Source of the DNA: Burkholderiales bacterium
GTDB taxonomy: Bacteria; Pseudomonadota; Gammaproteobacteria; Burkholderiales; SG8-41
Length of the DNA stretch: 64,000 nucleotides
NCBI GenBank assembly: GCA_030683105.1
Contig: JAUXMZ010000025.1
Span: forward strand, 112,320-176,319
Direction: 5' to 3'
This document shows, piece after piece, positions 10,846 to 19,544 of the stretch. The notes below the pieces were generated by a model that saw only the letters and a list, made by a program, of their open reading frames with translations, was not told the DNA's origin and did no database searches. The position numbers and the translations under genes are program-made. The first letter of the stretch is position 1. Each line of letters starts with the position of its first letter.

Positions 10846-11366
10846 TGCAGTTTAGCGCCAGCCCTCCCCAGGAAATCCTGCTGCCGGTCAGGCCAGCGTT
10901 CATCGCTGCGACCCTGGTGGCCGCCCTGCTCCTGAACCTGTTGCCCTGGTCTGGCCTGCTGTTCTGGATCAAACCGGATTTTGTGGCCCTCGTCGTGCTC
11001 TACTGGTGCATCCATCAGCCGCGCAAGCTGGGATTTACGGCGGCCTGGCTGCTGGGCCTGATGATGGACGTGGCCGATGGCAGCCTGTTCGGTCAACATG
11101 CCCTGGCTTATTCCATACTGGCTTATGCCGGCATCGTCCTGCACCGCCGGGTGCAGGGATTCACGCTGACAGCCCAGGTACTGCAGGTGATTATGCTGCT
11201 GCTGTTCAACGATTTGATCATGCTTGCCATCAGAATGCTTGCGGGCGGTGACTTTCCCGGATTTCAGTATTTTCTGGGCAGCTTCGTGGCGGGCCTGCTG
11301 TGGCCGCCGCTGTCCGTGATGCTCAAGCTGCCGCAACGCACCAGGCCCGACCCCGATCATGTCTGA
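10845..11366 (+). CDS. mreD: Rod shape-determining protein MreD
   Basis: Polytopic inner-membrane component of the elongasome. 173 residues with about five or six hydrophobic helices. The MreD signature FWIKPDFVALVVLYW appears early, followed by GLMMDVADGSLFGQHALAY. The correct start is the ATG in the TGATG overlap with mreC; the longer frame from 10716 lies inside mreC. It overlaps mrdA by 8 nt. Confidence 0.93.
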   Translation: MQFSASPPQEILLPVRPAFIAATLVAALLLNLLPWSGLLFWIKPDFVALVVLYWCIHQPRKLGFTAAWLLGLMMDVADGSLFGQHALAYSILAYAGIVLHRRVQGFTLTAQVLQVIMLLLFNDLIMLAIRMLAGGDFPGFQYFLGSFVAGLLWPPLSVMLKLPQRTRPDPDHV

Positions 11367-13260
11367 GCTGATGATCAACCAGGGCGTCGAGCTGCGCAAT
11401 TCCCAGCTCGAGATCTACCACTTCCGGTGGCGGCTGGCGGTCGCAACGGGTTTCGTGATCCTGATGTTTGCGCTGCTCTTCGTCCGCTTCTTCTATCTTC
11501 AGGTCGTAAAATACGAGCATTACCACACGCTGGCCGAAGCCAACCGGATTTCCATCGTGCCTATCGTTCCCAATCGCGGCATCATCGTCGATCGCAACGG
11601 CGTCGTGCTCGCCCACAACTACTCGGCCTACACGCTGGAGATCACGCCCAGCAAGGTGGAAAATCTCACGGCGCTGATCGATGATCTGACCGCGTTGATA
11701 GACATCAGCCCCAAGGACCGGCGCCGTTTCACCAAGCTGCTGGAGGAGAGCAGGAATTTCGAGAGCCTGCCGATCCGCACCCGCCTTTCGGACGAGGAAA
11801 TCGCGCGCTTTGCCGTGAACCGCTATCGCTTTCCGGGCGTGGAAATCAATGCCCGCCTGTTCCGCCAGTATCCCCAGGGGGAAATGTTCTCCCACGTCGT
11901 CGGCCATATCGGCCGCATCAACCAGCGCGATCTCGAGCAACTCGAAGCCGACGACCGGTTGTCCAATTACCGCGGCACGGCCTATCTGGGAAAAACCGGC
12001 CTGGAATACAGCTACGAGCGTTTTCTTCACGGCACCACCGGCGTGGAGGAAGTCGAGGTGGATTCCGCGGGACGCGCCGTGCGCAGCCTGTCGCGCACGC
12101 CGCCGGTCTCCGGCAACAACCTGGTTCTCAAGCTCGACGCCAAACTCCAGGAAATGGTCTACCGTGCATTCGGTGACCGGCGCGGCGCGCTGGTTGCCAT
12201 CGAGCCGGAAACCGGCGGGGTGCTGGCATTCGTCAGCACCCCCGGCTTCGATCCCAACCTCTTTGTTGACGGCATCGATCCCCAGAACTGGAATGAGCTC
12301 AATACCTCGCTCGACCGGCCTATGGTCAACCGCGCGCTTGCCGGCACCTATCCCCCGGGTTCGACCTTCAAGCCGTTCATGGCGCTCGCCGCATTGTTCT
12401 ACGGCAAGCGCACGCCGCAACAGGCCATCAGCGATCCGGGACAATTCATTTTCGGCGGCCACGTGTTCCGGGATGACAAGGTAGGCGGGCATGGGCTGGT
12501 CGACATGTTCAAATCGATCGTGGTCTCCTGCGACACATATTATTACGTGCTCGCCAACGACCTCGGGATCGACAACATATCGAAATTCATGGCGAAAATC
12601 GGCTTCGGCAGCCGCACCGGGATCGATATCGCCGGTGAGTCGGCCGGCGTGCTGCCCTCGCAGGAGTGGAAGATGCGCCGCTTCAAGCAAAAATGGTACG
12701 CGGGGGAAACCATCAGCATCGGCATCGGGCAGGGTTATAACTCGTACACCCCGCTGCAAATGGCCTCTGCCATCGCGACCCTGGCCAACGACGGCGTCAT
12801 GTTCCGGCCGCACATCGTCAATTACGTGGAAAACATCACCACCGCCGAGCGCAAGTTTATCGAGCCGCAACCTTTGCGTACCCTCGACCTGAAACCCGAG
12901 CATATCGCGGTCGTCAAAAACGCGCTGGTCGGGGTCAACAAGGAAGGCACCGGCGCGCGCGCCTTTGCCGGCGCGGAATACGAAAGCGCCGGCAAGACCG
13001 GCACCTCGCAGGTGATCGCCATCAAGCAGGGCGAGAAATACGTCGAGAGCCGCGTGCAGGAGCGGCATCGCGACCATGCGCTGTTCATCGCCTACGCCCC
13101 CACCGACAAGCCCAAAATAGCGCTTGCGGTAGTCGTGGAAAACTCCGGATTCGGTGCGCGCGCGGCGGCGCCGATCGCGCGCCAGGTATTCGATTACTAT
13201 CTGCTCGGCAAGCAACCCGCCAGGCCGGCCAGGGAAGACGACAGTGCCTCTGCTAATTAG
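11359..13260 (+). CDS. mrdA: Penicillin-binding protein 2 (peptidoglycan DD-transpeptidase)
   Basis: Cross-links lateral-wall peptidoglycan as partner of RodA. 633 residues: one N-terminal TM (~residues 27-47), a dimerisation domain beginning at NRGIIVDRNGVVLAHN, and the transpeptidase domain. The active-site motifs are all present: STFK (S335-K338), SCD at residues 390-392 in the SxN position (as in E. coli PBP2), and KTGTS (K546). Target of mecillinam-type beta-lactams in relatives. It overlaps mreD by 8 nt and rodA by 17 nt, so the block looks translationally coupled. Confidence 0.97.
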   Translation: MSELMINQGVELRNSQLEIYHFRWRLAVATGFVILMFALLFVRFFYLQVVKYEHYHTLAEANRISIVPIVPNRGIIVDRNGVVLAHNYSAYTLEITPSKVENLTALIDDLTALIDISPKDRRRFTKLLEESRNFESLPIRTRLSDEEIARFAVNRYRFPGVEINARLFRQYPQGEMFSHVVGHIGRINQRDLEQLEADDRLSNYRGTAYLGKTGLEYSYERFLHGTTGVEEVEVDSAGRAVRSLSRTPPVSGNNLVLKLDAKLQEMVYRAFGDRRGALVAIEPETGGVLAFVSTPGFDPNLFVDGIDPQNWNELNTSLDRPMVNRALAGTYPPGSTFKPFMALAALFYGKRTPQQAISDPGQFIFGGHVFRDDKVGGHGLVDMFKSIVVSCDTYYYVLANDLGIDNISKFMAKIGFGSRTGIDIAGESAGVLPSQEWKMRRFKQKWYAGETISIGIGQGYNSYTPLQMASAIATLANDGVMFRPHIVNYVENITTAERKFIEPQPLRTLDLKPEHIAVVKNALVGVNKEGTGARAFAGAEYESAGKTGTSQVIAIKQGEKYVESRVQERHRDHALFIAYAPTDKPKIALAVVVENSGFGARAAAPIARQVFDYYLLGKQPARPAREDDSASAN

Positions 13261-14347
13261 ACGCATAGCCCGTTTTTTCACGGCCCACCTCGACGGGCTG
13301 CTGCTTGGCGCCGTGCTGCTGCTGATGGCGACAGGGCTCATCATCCTGTACAGCGCGTCGAACGCCGGCATGGCGCGTATGACCAGCCAGGTGATGAATA
13401 TGCTGGTTGCGCTCTCGGTGATGTGGGTGTTCGCCAACATTGCGCCGCATTACCTGATGCGGCTGTCCCTGCCCCTTTTCGTGGTGGGGCTGGCACTGCT
13501 GATCGCCGTTGCGCTGTTCGGCGACATCGTCAACGGCGCGCGGCGCTGGCTGTTTATCGGTTTTACCCGCATCCAGCCCTCGGAGTTGATGAAAATTGCG
13601 GTGCCGCTGATGCTGGCGTGGTACTTCGACCGCTATGAAGCGACGCTGCGGCTCAAGAACTATCTGATCGCGGTCGTGTTCCTGATGGTGCCGGTCGGGC
13701 TGATCGCGCGCCAGCCCGATCTGGGCACCGCGGTGCTGATTTTCTCGAGCGGCTGTTTCGTGCTGTTTCTGGCCGGGCTGGCCTGGCGCATCATCGGCGG
13801 CATCGTCGTTGCCGGCCTGGCCAGCCTGCCGTTTCTGTGGTCGGTGCTGCACGACTACCAGCAGCAGCGGGTGCTGACCCTGCTCGACCCGGCGCAGGAT
13901 CCGCTGGGCTCGGGCTATCACACCATACAGTCCACGATCGCGGTCGGCTCGGGGGGGTTGCTCGGCAAAGGCTGGATGAACGGCACGCAGACCCATCTCG
14001 ACTTCATCCCCGAGCGCACCACCGATTTCATTTTTGCGGTCTATTCCGAAGAATTCGGGCTGTTCGGCAACCTCATCCTGCTGGTGCTGTTCATGCTGGT
14101 GATCGCGCGCGGCATGGTCATTACCGCCAATGCGCCGACGCTGTTCACGCGCCTGCTCGCGGGCGCGATCACGCTCACCTTCTTCACTTACGCCTTCGTC
14201 AACATGGGCATGGTCAGCGGCATCCTGCCGGTGGTGGGTGTGCCGCTGCCGCTCATCAGCTATGGCGGAACTTCCCTGGTTTCCGTCTGTCTGGGTTTCG
14301 GGATCCTGATGAGCATACAGACGCACAAGAAGCTTGTCCAAACGTGA
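13244..14347 (+). CDS. rodA: Rod shape-determining SEDS glycosyltransferase RodA
   Basis: Polymerises lipid II into glycan strands for cell elongation. 367 residues from a GTG at 13244, which is preceded 6 nt upstream by AGGGAAG, a good SD. A longer frame from 13154 runs inside mrdA. SEDS hallmarks are ATGLIILYSAS at the first TM, GARRWLFIGFTRIQPSELMK, RQPDLGTAVLI, FIPERTTDFIFAVYSEEFG and the C-terminal PLPLISYGGTSLVSV. About ten TM segments are evident. The start lies within the last codons of mrdA (17-nt overlap). Confidence 0.95.
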   Translation: MPLLIRRIARFFTAHLDGLLLGAVLLLMATGLIILYSASNAGMARMTSQVMNMLVALSVMWVFANIAPHYLMRLSLPLFVVGLALLIAVALFGDIVNGARRWLFIGFTRIQPSELMKIAVPLMLAWYFDRYEATLRLKNYLIAVVFLMVPVGLIARQPDLGTAVLIFSSGCFVLFLAGLAWRIIGGIVVAGLASLPFLWSVLHDYQQQRVLTLLDPAQDPLGSGYHTIQSTIAVGSGGLLGKGWMNGTQTHLDFIPERTTDFIFAVYSEEFGLFGNLILLVLFMLVIARGMVITANAPTLFTRLLAGAITLTFFTYAFVNMGMVSGILPVVGVPLPLISYGGTSLVSVCLGFGILMSIQTHKKLVQT

Positions 14348-14490
14348 AGGGAGAAGAGTGAATGCGTGAAGGGGTACAACAGGTCACCCTCTCCCCCGTC
14401 ACCGGGGGAGAGCCAGCGCAGCGAGCGAGGGGGCCGGGCCGGGGTGAGGGGGATCACCCTTCACTCTTCACCCTTCTCCGCGTCATCGCC
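14348..14490. repeat. Repeat arms and CTCTCCCC hairpin spanning the rlpA start
   Basis: GTGAAGGGAGAAGAGTGAATG-like units follow the rodA stop and CACCCTTCACTCTTCACCC-like units end near 14475. They enclose CTCTCCCCCG (14391-14400) facing CGGGGGAGAG (14403-14412). Much of this palindrome is translated as the N-terminal leader of rlpA if the ATG at 14362 is used. Confidence 0.6.
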
Positions 14491-15435
14491 GTGATCACAG
14501 CGATGACGCTCGCGGGCTGCGGCACCGTGGCCAAATCACCCCCGCGCATCGAACGGGCGCCTGGCACGGCGACAGGGCCGTGCTGCGCTCCCGGACCGCG
14601 CGGCGGCGGTTATTATCTGGACGACGGGCCCGGCGCCAATCCGCCCGCCAACCTCGACAGCATCGCGGATGCCGTGCCGAAAGTGGAACCACTGCACCGC
14701 GGCACCGGCCGCCCGTATATCGTCATGGGCAAAAGTTACACACCGATGACCGCGCTTGCGCCATACAAAGCGCGCGGCGTCGCCTCCTGGTACGGGCGCC
14801 GCTACCACGGCAAAAAAACCGCGTCCGGCGACATCTACGATATGTACGCAATGACCGCAGCGCACACCACGCTGCCGATCCCGAGCTACGTGCGCGTCAT
14901 GAATATCGCCAATGGCAGGTCGGTGGTGGTGCGCGTCAATGACCGCGGCCCGTTCATCGACAGCCGCCTGATCGATCTTTCCTATACTGCCGCCCACAAG
15001 CTGGGCGTGCTCGGCGGCGGCAGCGCCATGGTCGAGGTCGAAAGCATCCTGCCCGGCCAACCTGCACCGGCGGTGGCAGTCCAGCCCGGCGCAGCGCCCG
15101 TGGTCGCGGTGCTCCAACGCGAATCCGAACCGGCGGCGACACCGCTGCCTCCGTCTGATCTCCGGCCTGCGGCGACTCCGTCAGTTCCGGTAACTCGCGA
15201 CGCCGGCGGCCATTACCTGCAGTTGGGCGCGTTCGGATCGCAGGAAAATGCGGATAGTTTTCTTTCCAGGCTCAAGACCCAGATCGACTGGCTGGCCCAG
15301 ACCATGCACATCTACCCAAGAGACGGCCTGTTCCGGGTACACGCCGGGCCGTATGCGACCGAGCAGGACGCGCGGCTGGCCGCTGAACGCATCAGCCAGA
15401 GCATGGGCATCAAGCCTATGGTGTTGGTCAGATAA
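14362..15435 (+). CDS. rlpA: Septal/lateral ring lytic transglycosylase RlpA, lipoprotein
   Basis: Outer-membrane lipoprotein of the RlpA family; members cleave denuded glycan strands. A lipobox LAGC ends a hydrophobic stretch (VIAVITAMTLAGC). The double-psi beta-barrel domain has ASWYGRRYHGKKTASGD and the catalytic-type Asp in NDRGPFIDSRLIDLS. A Pro/Ala linker and a C-terminal SPOR domain (HYLQLGAF...FRVHAGPY) follow. No ATG or GTG that leaves a full signal peptide exists except 14362. That start adds about 35 residues encoded by a repeat palindrome, so the true start is uncertain. The position after rodA fits a wall-elongation role. Confidence 0.9.
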   Translation: MREGVQQVTLSPVTGGEPAQRARGPGRGEGDHPSLFTLLRVIAVITAMTLAGCGTVAKSPPRIERAPGTATGPCCAPGPRGGGYYLDDGPGANPPANLDSIADAVPKVEPLHRGTGRPYIVMGKSYTPMTALAPYKARGVASWYGRRYHGKKTASGDIYDMYAMTAAHTTLPIPSYVRVMNIANGRSVVVRVNDRGPFIDSRLIDLSYTAAHKLGVLGGGSAMVEVESILPGQPAPAVAVQPGAAPVVAVLQRESEPAATPLPPSDLRPAATPSVPVTRDAGGHYLQLGAFGSQENADSFLSRLKTQIDWLAQTMHIYPRDGLFRVHAGPYATEQDARLAAERISQSMGIKPMVLVR

Positions 15436-15498
15436 GTCGTGAGTGGTGAGCGGTTTTACTGCTTACCCGCTTACCGCTTACTTCTTACCGGTTTTTAG
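15436..15498. repeat. TTACCGC/GTGAGCGG array between rlpA and hslU
   Basis: The convergent rlpA-hslU gap is filled by GTCGTGAGTGGTGAGCGG followed by CTGCTTACCCGCTTACCGCT-type units. These form short inverted arms of 8-nt units. The hairpin may serve as a transcription end for both genes, although no T-run is obvious. Confidence 0.5.
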
Positions 15499-16818
15499 TT
15501 ACAACACGTAGCGCGCCAGATCCTCGCTTTGCGCCAGCGCTTTAAGCCGCTCGTCGACGTAAGCGGCATCGATCACGATGGTTTCACCCGAACGCTTGCC
15601 GGCGTTGAACGATATTTCCTCGAGCAGTTTCTCCATCACGGTATAAAGCCGGCGCGCGCCGATGTTCTCGGTCCTCTCGTTGACGTGCCAGGCGATTTCC
15701 GCGAGGCGCTTGACCGCCTCCAGCCTGAATTCAATCTTGACCCCCTCGGTAGCGAGCAGCGCCTCGTACTGGCGCGTGAGGCAGGCGTCGGTATTGGTGA
15801 GGATCTGCTCGAAATCGGCAACGCTGAGGCTTTTCAGTTCGACCCGGATCGGGAAACGCCCCTGCAACTCAGGAATGAGATCGGACGGCTTGGCGAAATG
15901 AAATGCGCCGCTGCCGATGAACAGAATGTGGTCGGTCTTGATCATGCCGTACTTGGTTGAAACCGTCGTGCCCTCGACCATGGGCAGCAAATCGCGCTGC
16001 ACACCCTGGCGCGAGACATCGGCGCCCGACACTTCCGAGCGGCTGGCGATCTTGTCCATTTCGTCGATGAACACGATGCCGTTCTGCTCGACATTGTCGA
16101 TCGCGCGCAGCTTCGTGTCCTCGTCGTTGATCAGTTTTGCCGCCTCTTCCTCCGTGAGCAGCTTCATCGCATCCCGGATCTTGAGCTTGCGCTGGCGCTT
16201 GCGGCCGGCGCCGAGATTCTGAAACATGCCCTGGATCTGTGAAGTCAGGTCTTCCATGCCCGGCGGCGCAAAAATCTCCATGGATGACTGTGTCGCGGCA
16301 ACCTCGAGTTCGACTTCCTTGTCATCGAGTTCGCCTTCGCGCAGTTTCTTGCGGAATTTCTGTCGCGTCGTGTTGTCGGTATCTGCCCCCCCGCCATCCC
16401 GCGCCGGCGGCAGCAGCACATCGAGTATGCGTTCCTCCGCGAGGTCCGAAGCCTGGTGGCGGACTTTGCGTGTTTCGTATTCGCGCGTGTCCTTGATCGA
16501 GGTCTCGACCAGGTCACGGATGATGGTATCCACATCGCGGCCGACATAGCCGACTTCGGTAAACTTGGTGGCCTCGACCTTGATGAACGGCGCGTCGGCG
16601 AGCTTGGCCAGGCGGCGCGCAATTTCTGTCTTGCCCACACCGGTGGGGCCGATCATCAGGATGTTCTTGGGCGTGATTTCCTGGCGCAGCGGACCGACGA
16701 CCTGCTGTCTGCGCCAGCGATTTCTCAGCGCGATCGCAACCGCGCGCTTGGCCTCGTCCTGGCCGATGATGTGCTTGTCCAGTTCATGGACGATTTCCTG
16801 TGGGGTCATCTGGCTCAT
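15499..16818 (-). CDS. hslU: HslVU protease ATPase subunit HslU
   Basis: AAA+ unfoldase that feeds substrates to the HslV peptidase. 439 residues from the ATG giving [14 protein letters not shown]; the longer frame to 16884 only translates a repeat array. Walker A GPTGVGKT is at residues 57-64, preceded by the family motif [21 protein letters not shown]. Walker B is in [11 protein letters not shown]; the I-domain and sensor-2 [14 protein letters not shown] are present. The C-terminal ARYVL inserts into HslV in the complex. It is downstream of hslV in one operon, with a repeat in the gap. Confidence 0.97.
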   Translation of the reverse strand: MSQMTPQEIVHELDKHIIGQDEAKRAVAIALRNRWRRQQVVGPLRQEITPKNILMIGPTGVGKTEIARRLAKLADAPFIKVEATKFTEVGYVGRDVDTIIRDLVETSIKDTREYETRKVRHQASDLAEERILDVLLPPARDGGGADTDNTTRQKFRKKLREGELDDKEVELEVAATQSSMEIFAPPGMEDLTSQIQGMFQNLGAGRKRQRKLKIRDAMKLLTEEEAAKLINDEDTKLRAIDNVEQNGIVFIDEMDKIASRSEVSGADVSRQGVQRDLLPMVEGTTVSTKYGMIKTDHILFIGSGAFHFAKPSDLIPELQGRFPIRVELKSLSVADFEQILTNTDACLTRQYEALLATEGVKIEFRLEAVKRLAEIAWHVNERTENIGARRLYTVMEKLLEEISFNAGKRSGETIVIDAAYVDERLKALAQSEDLARYVL

Positions 16819-16922
16819 ATGCGTGAGGAGTAAGGCGTTAGGAGTGAGGAGTGAAGCGATCAAAGCGCCGGGTTTGCGCTTCACGCCTTATTTCCTACTC
16901 TTTACTTCTTACTCTTTACTCC
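16819..16922. repeat. Inverted GAGTAAGG / CTTACTC array between hslV and hslU
   Basis: GTGAGGAGTAAGGCGTTAGG-like units (16823-16855) face CGCTTCACGCCTTATTTCC and ACTCTTTACTTCTTACTC-like units (16879-16918), making an imperfect ~35-bp palindrome with 8-nt periodicity. The upper arm can be read as codons upstream of hslU, which is why a longer spurious hslU frame exists. Confidence 0.6.
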
Positions 16923-17465
16923 TTACTCGAGTAATTCAATTACGTGCTGCTGATTGGTATAGATGCACATATCGCCGGCGATGGTCAGCGCTTTTTTGAC
17001 GATCTCCTCCGGGGGCAAGTCGGAATTTTCCAGCAGTGCGCAGGCGGCGGCCTGGGCATATGGGCCGCCGCTGCCGATGGCGATCAGCCCGTATTCGGGC
17101 TCCAGCACATCGCCGCTGCCGGTAATGATGATGGAGGTATCGACATCCGCCACTGCCAGCATGGCTTCGAGCCGGCGCAGGATGCGGTCGGTGCGCCAGT
17201 CCTTCGCCAGTTCCACGGCGGAGCGCAGCAGGTTGCCCTGGTGCTTTTCGAGCTTGGCTTCGAAGCGCTCGAACAAAGTGAAGGCGTCAGCCGTGCCGCC
17301 GGCGAAACCGGTGAGTATCCGGTCGTGATACAGGCGCCGCACCTTGCGCGCGCTGGATTTCACCACCACGTTGCCCAGCGTCACCTGGCCGTCGCCCCCC
17401 AGCGCGACACGCTTGCCGCGCCGCACGGATAGTATGGTCGTGCCGTGATAAATTTCAGTCGTCAT
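16923..17465 (-). CDS. hslV: HslVU protease peptidase subunit HslV
   Basis: Proteasome-like N-terminal-threonine peptidase, 180 residues from the ATG at 17465. As in other betaproteobacteria, the catalytic threonine is not residue 2. A short propeptide (MTTEIYHG) precedes TTILSVRRG, so Thr9 becomes the mature N-terminus after self-processing. [32 protein letters not shown] and [12 protein letters not shown] are HslV hallmarks. A longer frame to 17507 adds non-family residues. First gene of hslVU. Confidence 0.96.
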   Translation of the reverse strand: MTTEIYHGTTILSVRRGKRVALGGDGQVTLGNVVVKSSARKVRRLYHDRILTGFAGGTADAFTLFERFEAKLEKHQGNLLRSAVELAKDWRTDRILRRLEAMLAVADVDTSIIITGSGDVLEPEYGLIAIGSGGPYAQAAACALLENSDLPPEEIVKKALTIAGDMCIYTNQQHVIELLE

Positions 17466-17643
17466 AAGGAGTGTTTTCGGATCGGAAACCGTTTGCTGCG
17501 GACGCACCGGCAGCGGATATACATTTGATTTGCGTCGCCAAATATAAAAGATGCGGGCTATCGCAACAGATTCAAGTGCTGATTATACCCCTCGTCATTG
17601 ACTCGCACGACCCGGGCTTCCTCCATCGTGATCCGCGCAGCGT

Positions 17644-18351
17644 TCATGAGGCGGGTTCCAACCTGAACACGATCGGCACCAGCACCCATGCCTCCACCGG
17701 CTGCGCGCCCTGGCGTGCCGGCATGAAGCGCCAGGTGCGTACGGTCTCCAACGCTGCGCTGTCCAGATGCGCAGAGCCGCTGGTCTTGTCGACGCTGACG
17801 TTCGCGGGCGCGCCCTCGCGCGTGACCAGCACCTTGAGCATCACTGTGCCCTGCTCGCCGTTGCGGCGGGCGATGATCGGGTAGCGCGGCGCCGGGTTGC
17901 GCAGATAGGCCGCGTTGAAACTGGGCTCCACCACGGGCGCGGCGGATGGTTTTTCCACCCTGGCTTCCCCTGCCGGAGCGCGCTGCACGGCGACCGGTGC
18001 ATGCGGCATGGGCGGTGCGGCAGGTTCGGGAACACGCGGCGCCTCGATAACGGCGGCAGGCGGCGCCACGGATTTGGGCTGGGTGATGATTTCGGGTTTG
18101 CGCGCCGCCTCGGATCTGACAGGCGCAGGCTTGGCCGCCGGAACGCTTGGTTGCTGCACGGGTGGCGGCGCTTCCGGCTTGAGCAGCATCACCTCCAGCG
18201 CCTGCACCTGTGCGTTGCGGCCGGTATCACGCGACTCTCCCGGAAACAGCAGCAATCCCAACGCATGCACCACCACGCTGAGCGCGATAAAAAACGCCAG
18301 CGGCCGGTGGCCGGAAGGAGCGGACAACTGGGGTTGAAAATCTTCAGCCAT
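17644..18351 (-). CDS. TonB-family energy-transducing protein
   Basis: 235 residues from MAEDFQPQ. An N-terminal TM segment (LAFFIALSVVVHALGLLLF, ~residues 17-35) is followed by a long Pro/Ala/Lys-rich periplasmic spacer and a C-terminal TonB domain (PRYPIIARRNGEQGTVMLKV, then SGSAHLDSAALETVRTWRF). It would couple the proton-motive force to an outer-membrane receptor. Neither exbB/exbD nor a TonB-dependent receptor is adjacent, so its partner is unknown. It stands alone between hslV and the ABC operon; the exact start (18351 or 18357) is uncertain. Confidence 0.85.
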   Translation of the reverse strand: MAEDFQPQLSAPSGHRPLAFFIALSVVVHALGLLLFPGESRDTGRNAQVQALEVMLLKPEAPPPVQQPSVPAAKPAPVRSEAARKPEIITQPKSVAPPAAVIEAPRVPEPAAPPMPHAPVAVQRAPAGEARVEKPSAAPVVEPSFNAAYLRNPAPRYPIIARRNGEQGTVMLKVLVTREGAPANVSVDKTSGSAHLDSAALETVRTWRFMPARQGAQPVEAWVLVPIVFRLEPAS

Positions 18352-18514
18352 GATCATGCGCAGCATACCGCAGCCCGCATGGGTACTACCCACGGCCCGC
18401 ACAGGAAGCCGGATGGTTGATCATGTCCGTCCGAAAACCCGCTGCTACCGCACGAGATGCGCGGCCGGCAGATAACGAAAAGGGTCGGGAACTACCTTGC
18501 CGGTCTTGCGGCCA

Positions 18515-19036
18515 CTACTGTGAGACGACGACCGCGTCCGTCAGGCGGTAATACAGGCCCATCTCGTCGTCTTTCAGCACCACGAACTTGCCGTTGACGA
18601 CTATGGGTTCAAAGCCGTATTTGACCGGAGTCTTGGCCTGCACCTCGACCAATTGGTCGGGACCGCCTGGGAGACAGAACGAACACGATGGCGGCAGCGC
18701 GGTGAGTATGAAGCGTTTCTGCTTCTCGCCCATGTCCAGAGGCAGCATGAAGCCCTGCAGCTTGATTTCTTTCTTGTCGAGCGCGGTGATGCCGCCGGAA
18801 AACTTCGGCACGAACTTGTCTTTCTGGCGCACCGCCTCGACCTGCGACAGGGTTTTCCATGACACCACGCCCTTCAGTTCCGGCAACGGCTTGCCCATGT
18901 ACGGCGAAGGCGGCAATGGCGCATCCATGGGCACCGCATCCTTGCCCGGCAGGCCCTTGTTGGTCGCGCCGGTAAATGCCCAAGCCGGCGCCGTAAAAAA
19001 CAAAAATACTAATAAAAACAACTTGTTATATTTCAT
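18515..19036 (-). CDS. DUF3299 secreted protein, last gene of ABC operon
   Basis: 173 residues with a signal peptide (about residues 1-20, ending APAWA). The body has ITALDKKEIKLQGFMLPLDM and ALPPSCSFCLPGGPDQLVEV, which match DUF3299. The paired cysteines in PSCSFC suggest metal or redox chemistry. In Vibrio a DUF3299-type protein is, to my recollection, encoded with the Zrg zinc-uptake ABC genes, and the neighbours here (ATPase, permease, small Cys/His protein) are similar. A periplasmic role in metal handling is an inference. Confidence 0.75.
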   Translation of the reverse strand: MKYNKLFLLVFLFFTAPAWAFTGATNKGLPGKDAVPMDAPLPPSPYMGKPLPELKGVVSWKTLSQVEAVRQKDKFVPKFSGGITALDKKEIKLQGFMLPLDMGEKQKRFILTALPPSCSFCLPGGPDQLVEVQAKTPVKYGFEPIVVNGKFVVLKDDEMGLYYRLTDAVVVSQ

Positions 19037-19111
19037 CGTGAACTCCTGGCCATTGCCTGCACCAACATAGACGGCATGATTCTACTGCAGTTCCCCAACG
19101 CCGGTGTGTTT

Positions 19112-19243
19112 AGAAAGAAGCTTTGCGTGTCGCAACGCCGTGTTGGCCGGAACCAACGTCACTTGCATGGCGTTCTTTTCACCTCGTCCTTTAGTTTTTT
19201 TTATTTTAGGAGTTTGTCGGGGCTGAGTCCGACAAACTCCTAG
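19112..19243. repeat. Composite REP-like element, copy 3
   Basis: AGGAGTTTGTCGG (19208-19220) pairs with CCGACAAACTCCT (19229-19241), a 13-bp stem with an 8-nt loop. The preceding ~95 nt (TTGCATGGCGTT and GGCCGGAAC blocks) match the inner part of copy 1 at 1628-1725. The end of the hairpin supplies part of the stop codon of the small Cys/His gene at 19240. Confidence 0.75.
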
Positions 19244-19506
19244 TGCTTGTGCTTCATCCCGCAGTATTTGCCTATGCCCAGCCCCTTGCAGTCCTTGGCC
19301 AGCTGTTCCAGGCAGATCTTTTCGGACTTGCCCGACTCGAGGCACGCGGCAGCGTTAAGATGCGCCTCGGCCAGAGCGCGGTGATCGCCGATGTCCTTGC
19401 GGATTTCCGCGGCGCCATGCCCCTTATTTTCGGCAGCAACGGCGGGCAGCGTCAGCACACCCCACAGCACAGCAAGCCCCGCAACGGCCATTACGTTCAG
19501 TTTCAT
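19240..19506 (-). CDS. Small secreted Cys/His protein in ABC operon
   Basis: 88 residues. A signal peptide (~1-24, ending LPAVAA) leads to a mature protein of about 64 residues with four cysteines (AACLES, KICLEQ, KDCKG, KYCGM), several His and a KHKH C-terminus. This would suit metal binding or disulfide formation. I do not recognise the family. It lies 38 nt after the permease gene and before the DUF3299 gene in the same orientation, so probably in one operon. Its stop codon overlaps a REP-like hairpin. Confidence 0.7.
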   Translation of the reverse strand: MKLNVMAVAGLAVLWGVLTLPAVAAENKGHGAAEIRKDIGDHRALAEAHLNAAACLESGKSEKICLEQLAKDCKGLGIGKYCGMKHKH

Positions 19507-19544
19507 TTTGACTCTCTCCTTCGCTCAACACTCAACATTGACCT

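Noticed and set aside
11323..13440. 705-codon open frame on the minus strand opposite mrdA
   Set aside because: Antisense to a clear PBP2 with all active-site motifs; the translated sequence has no recognisable domain and reflects GC-rich codon bias.
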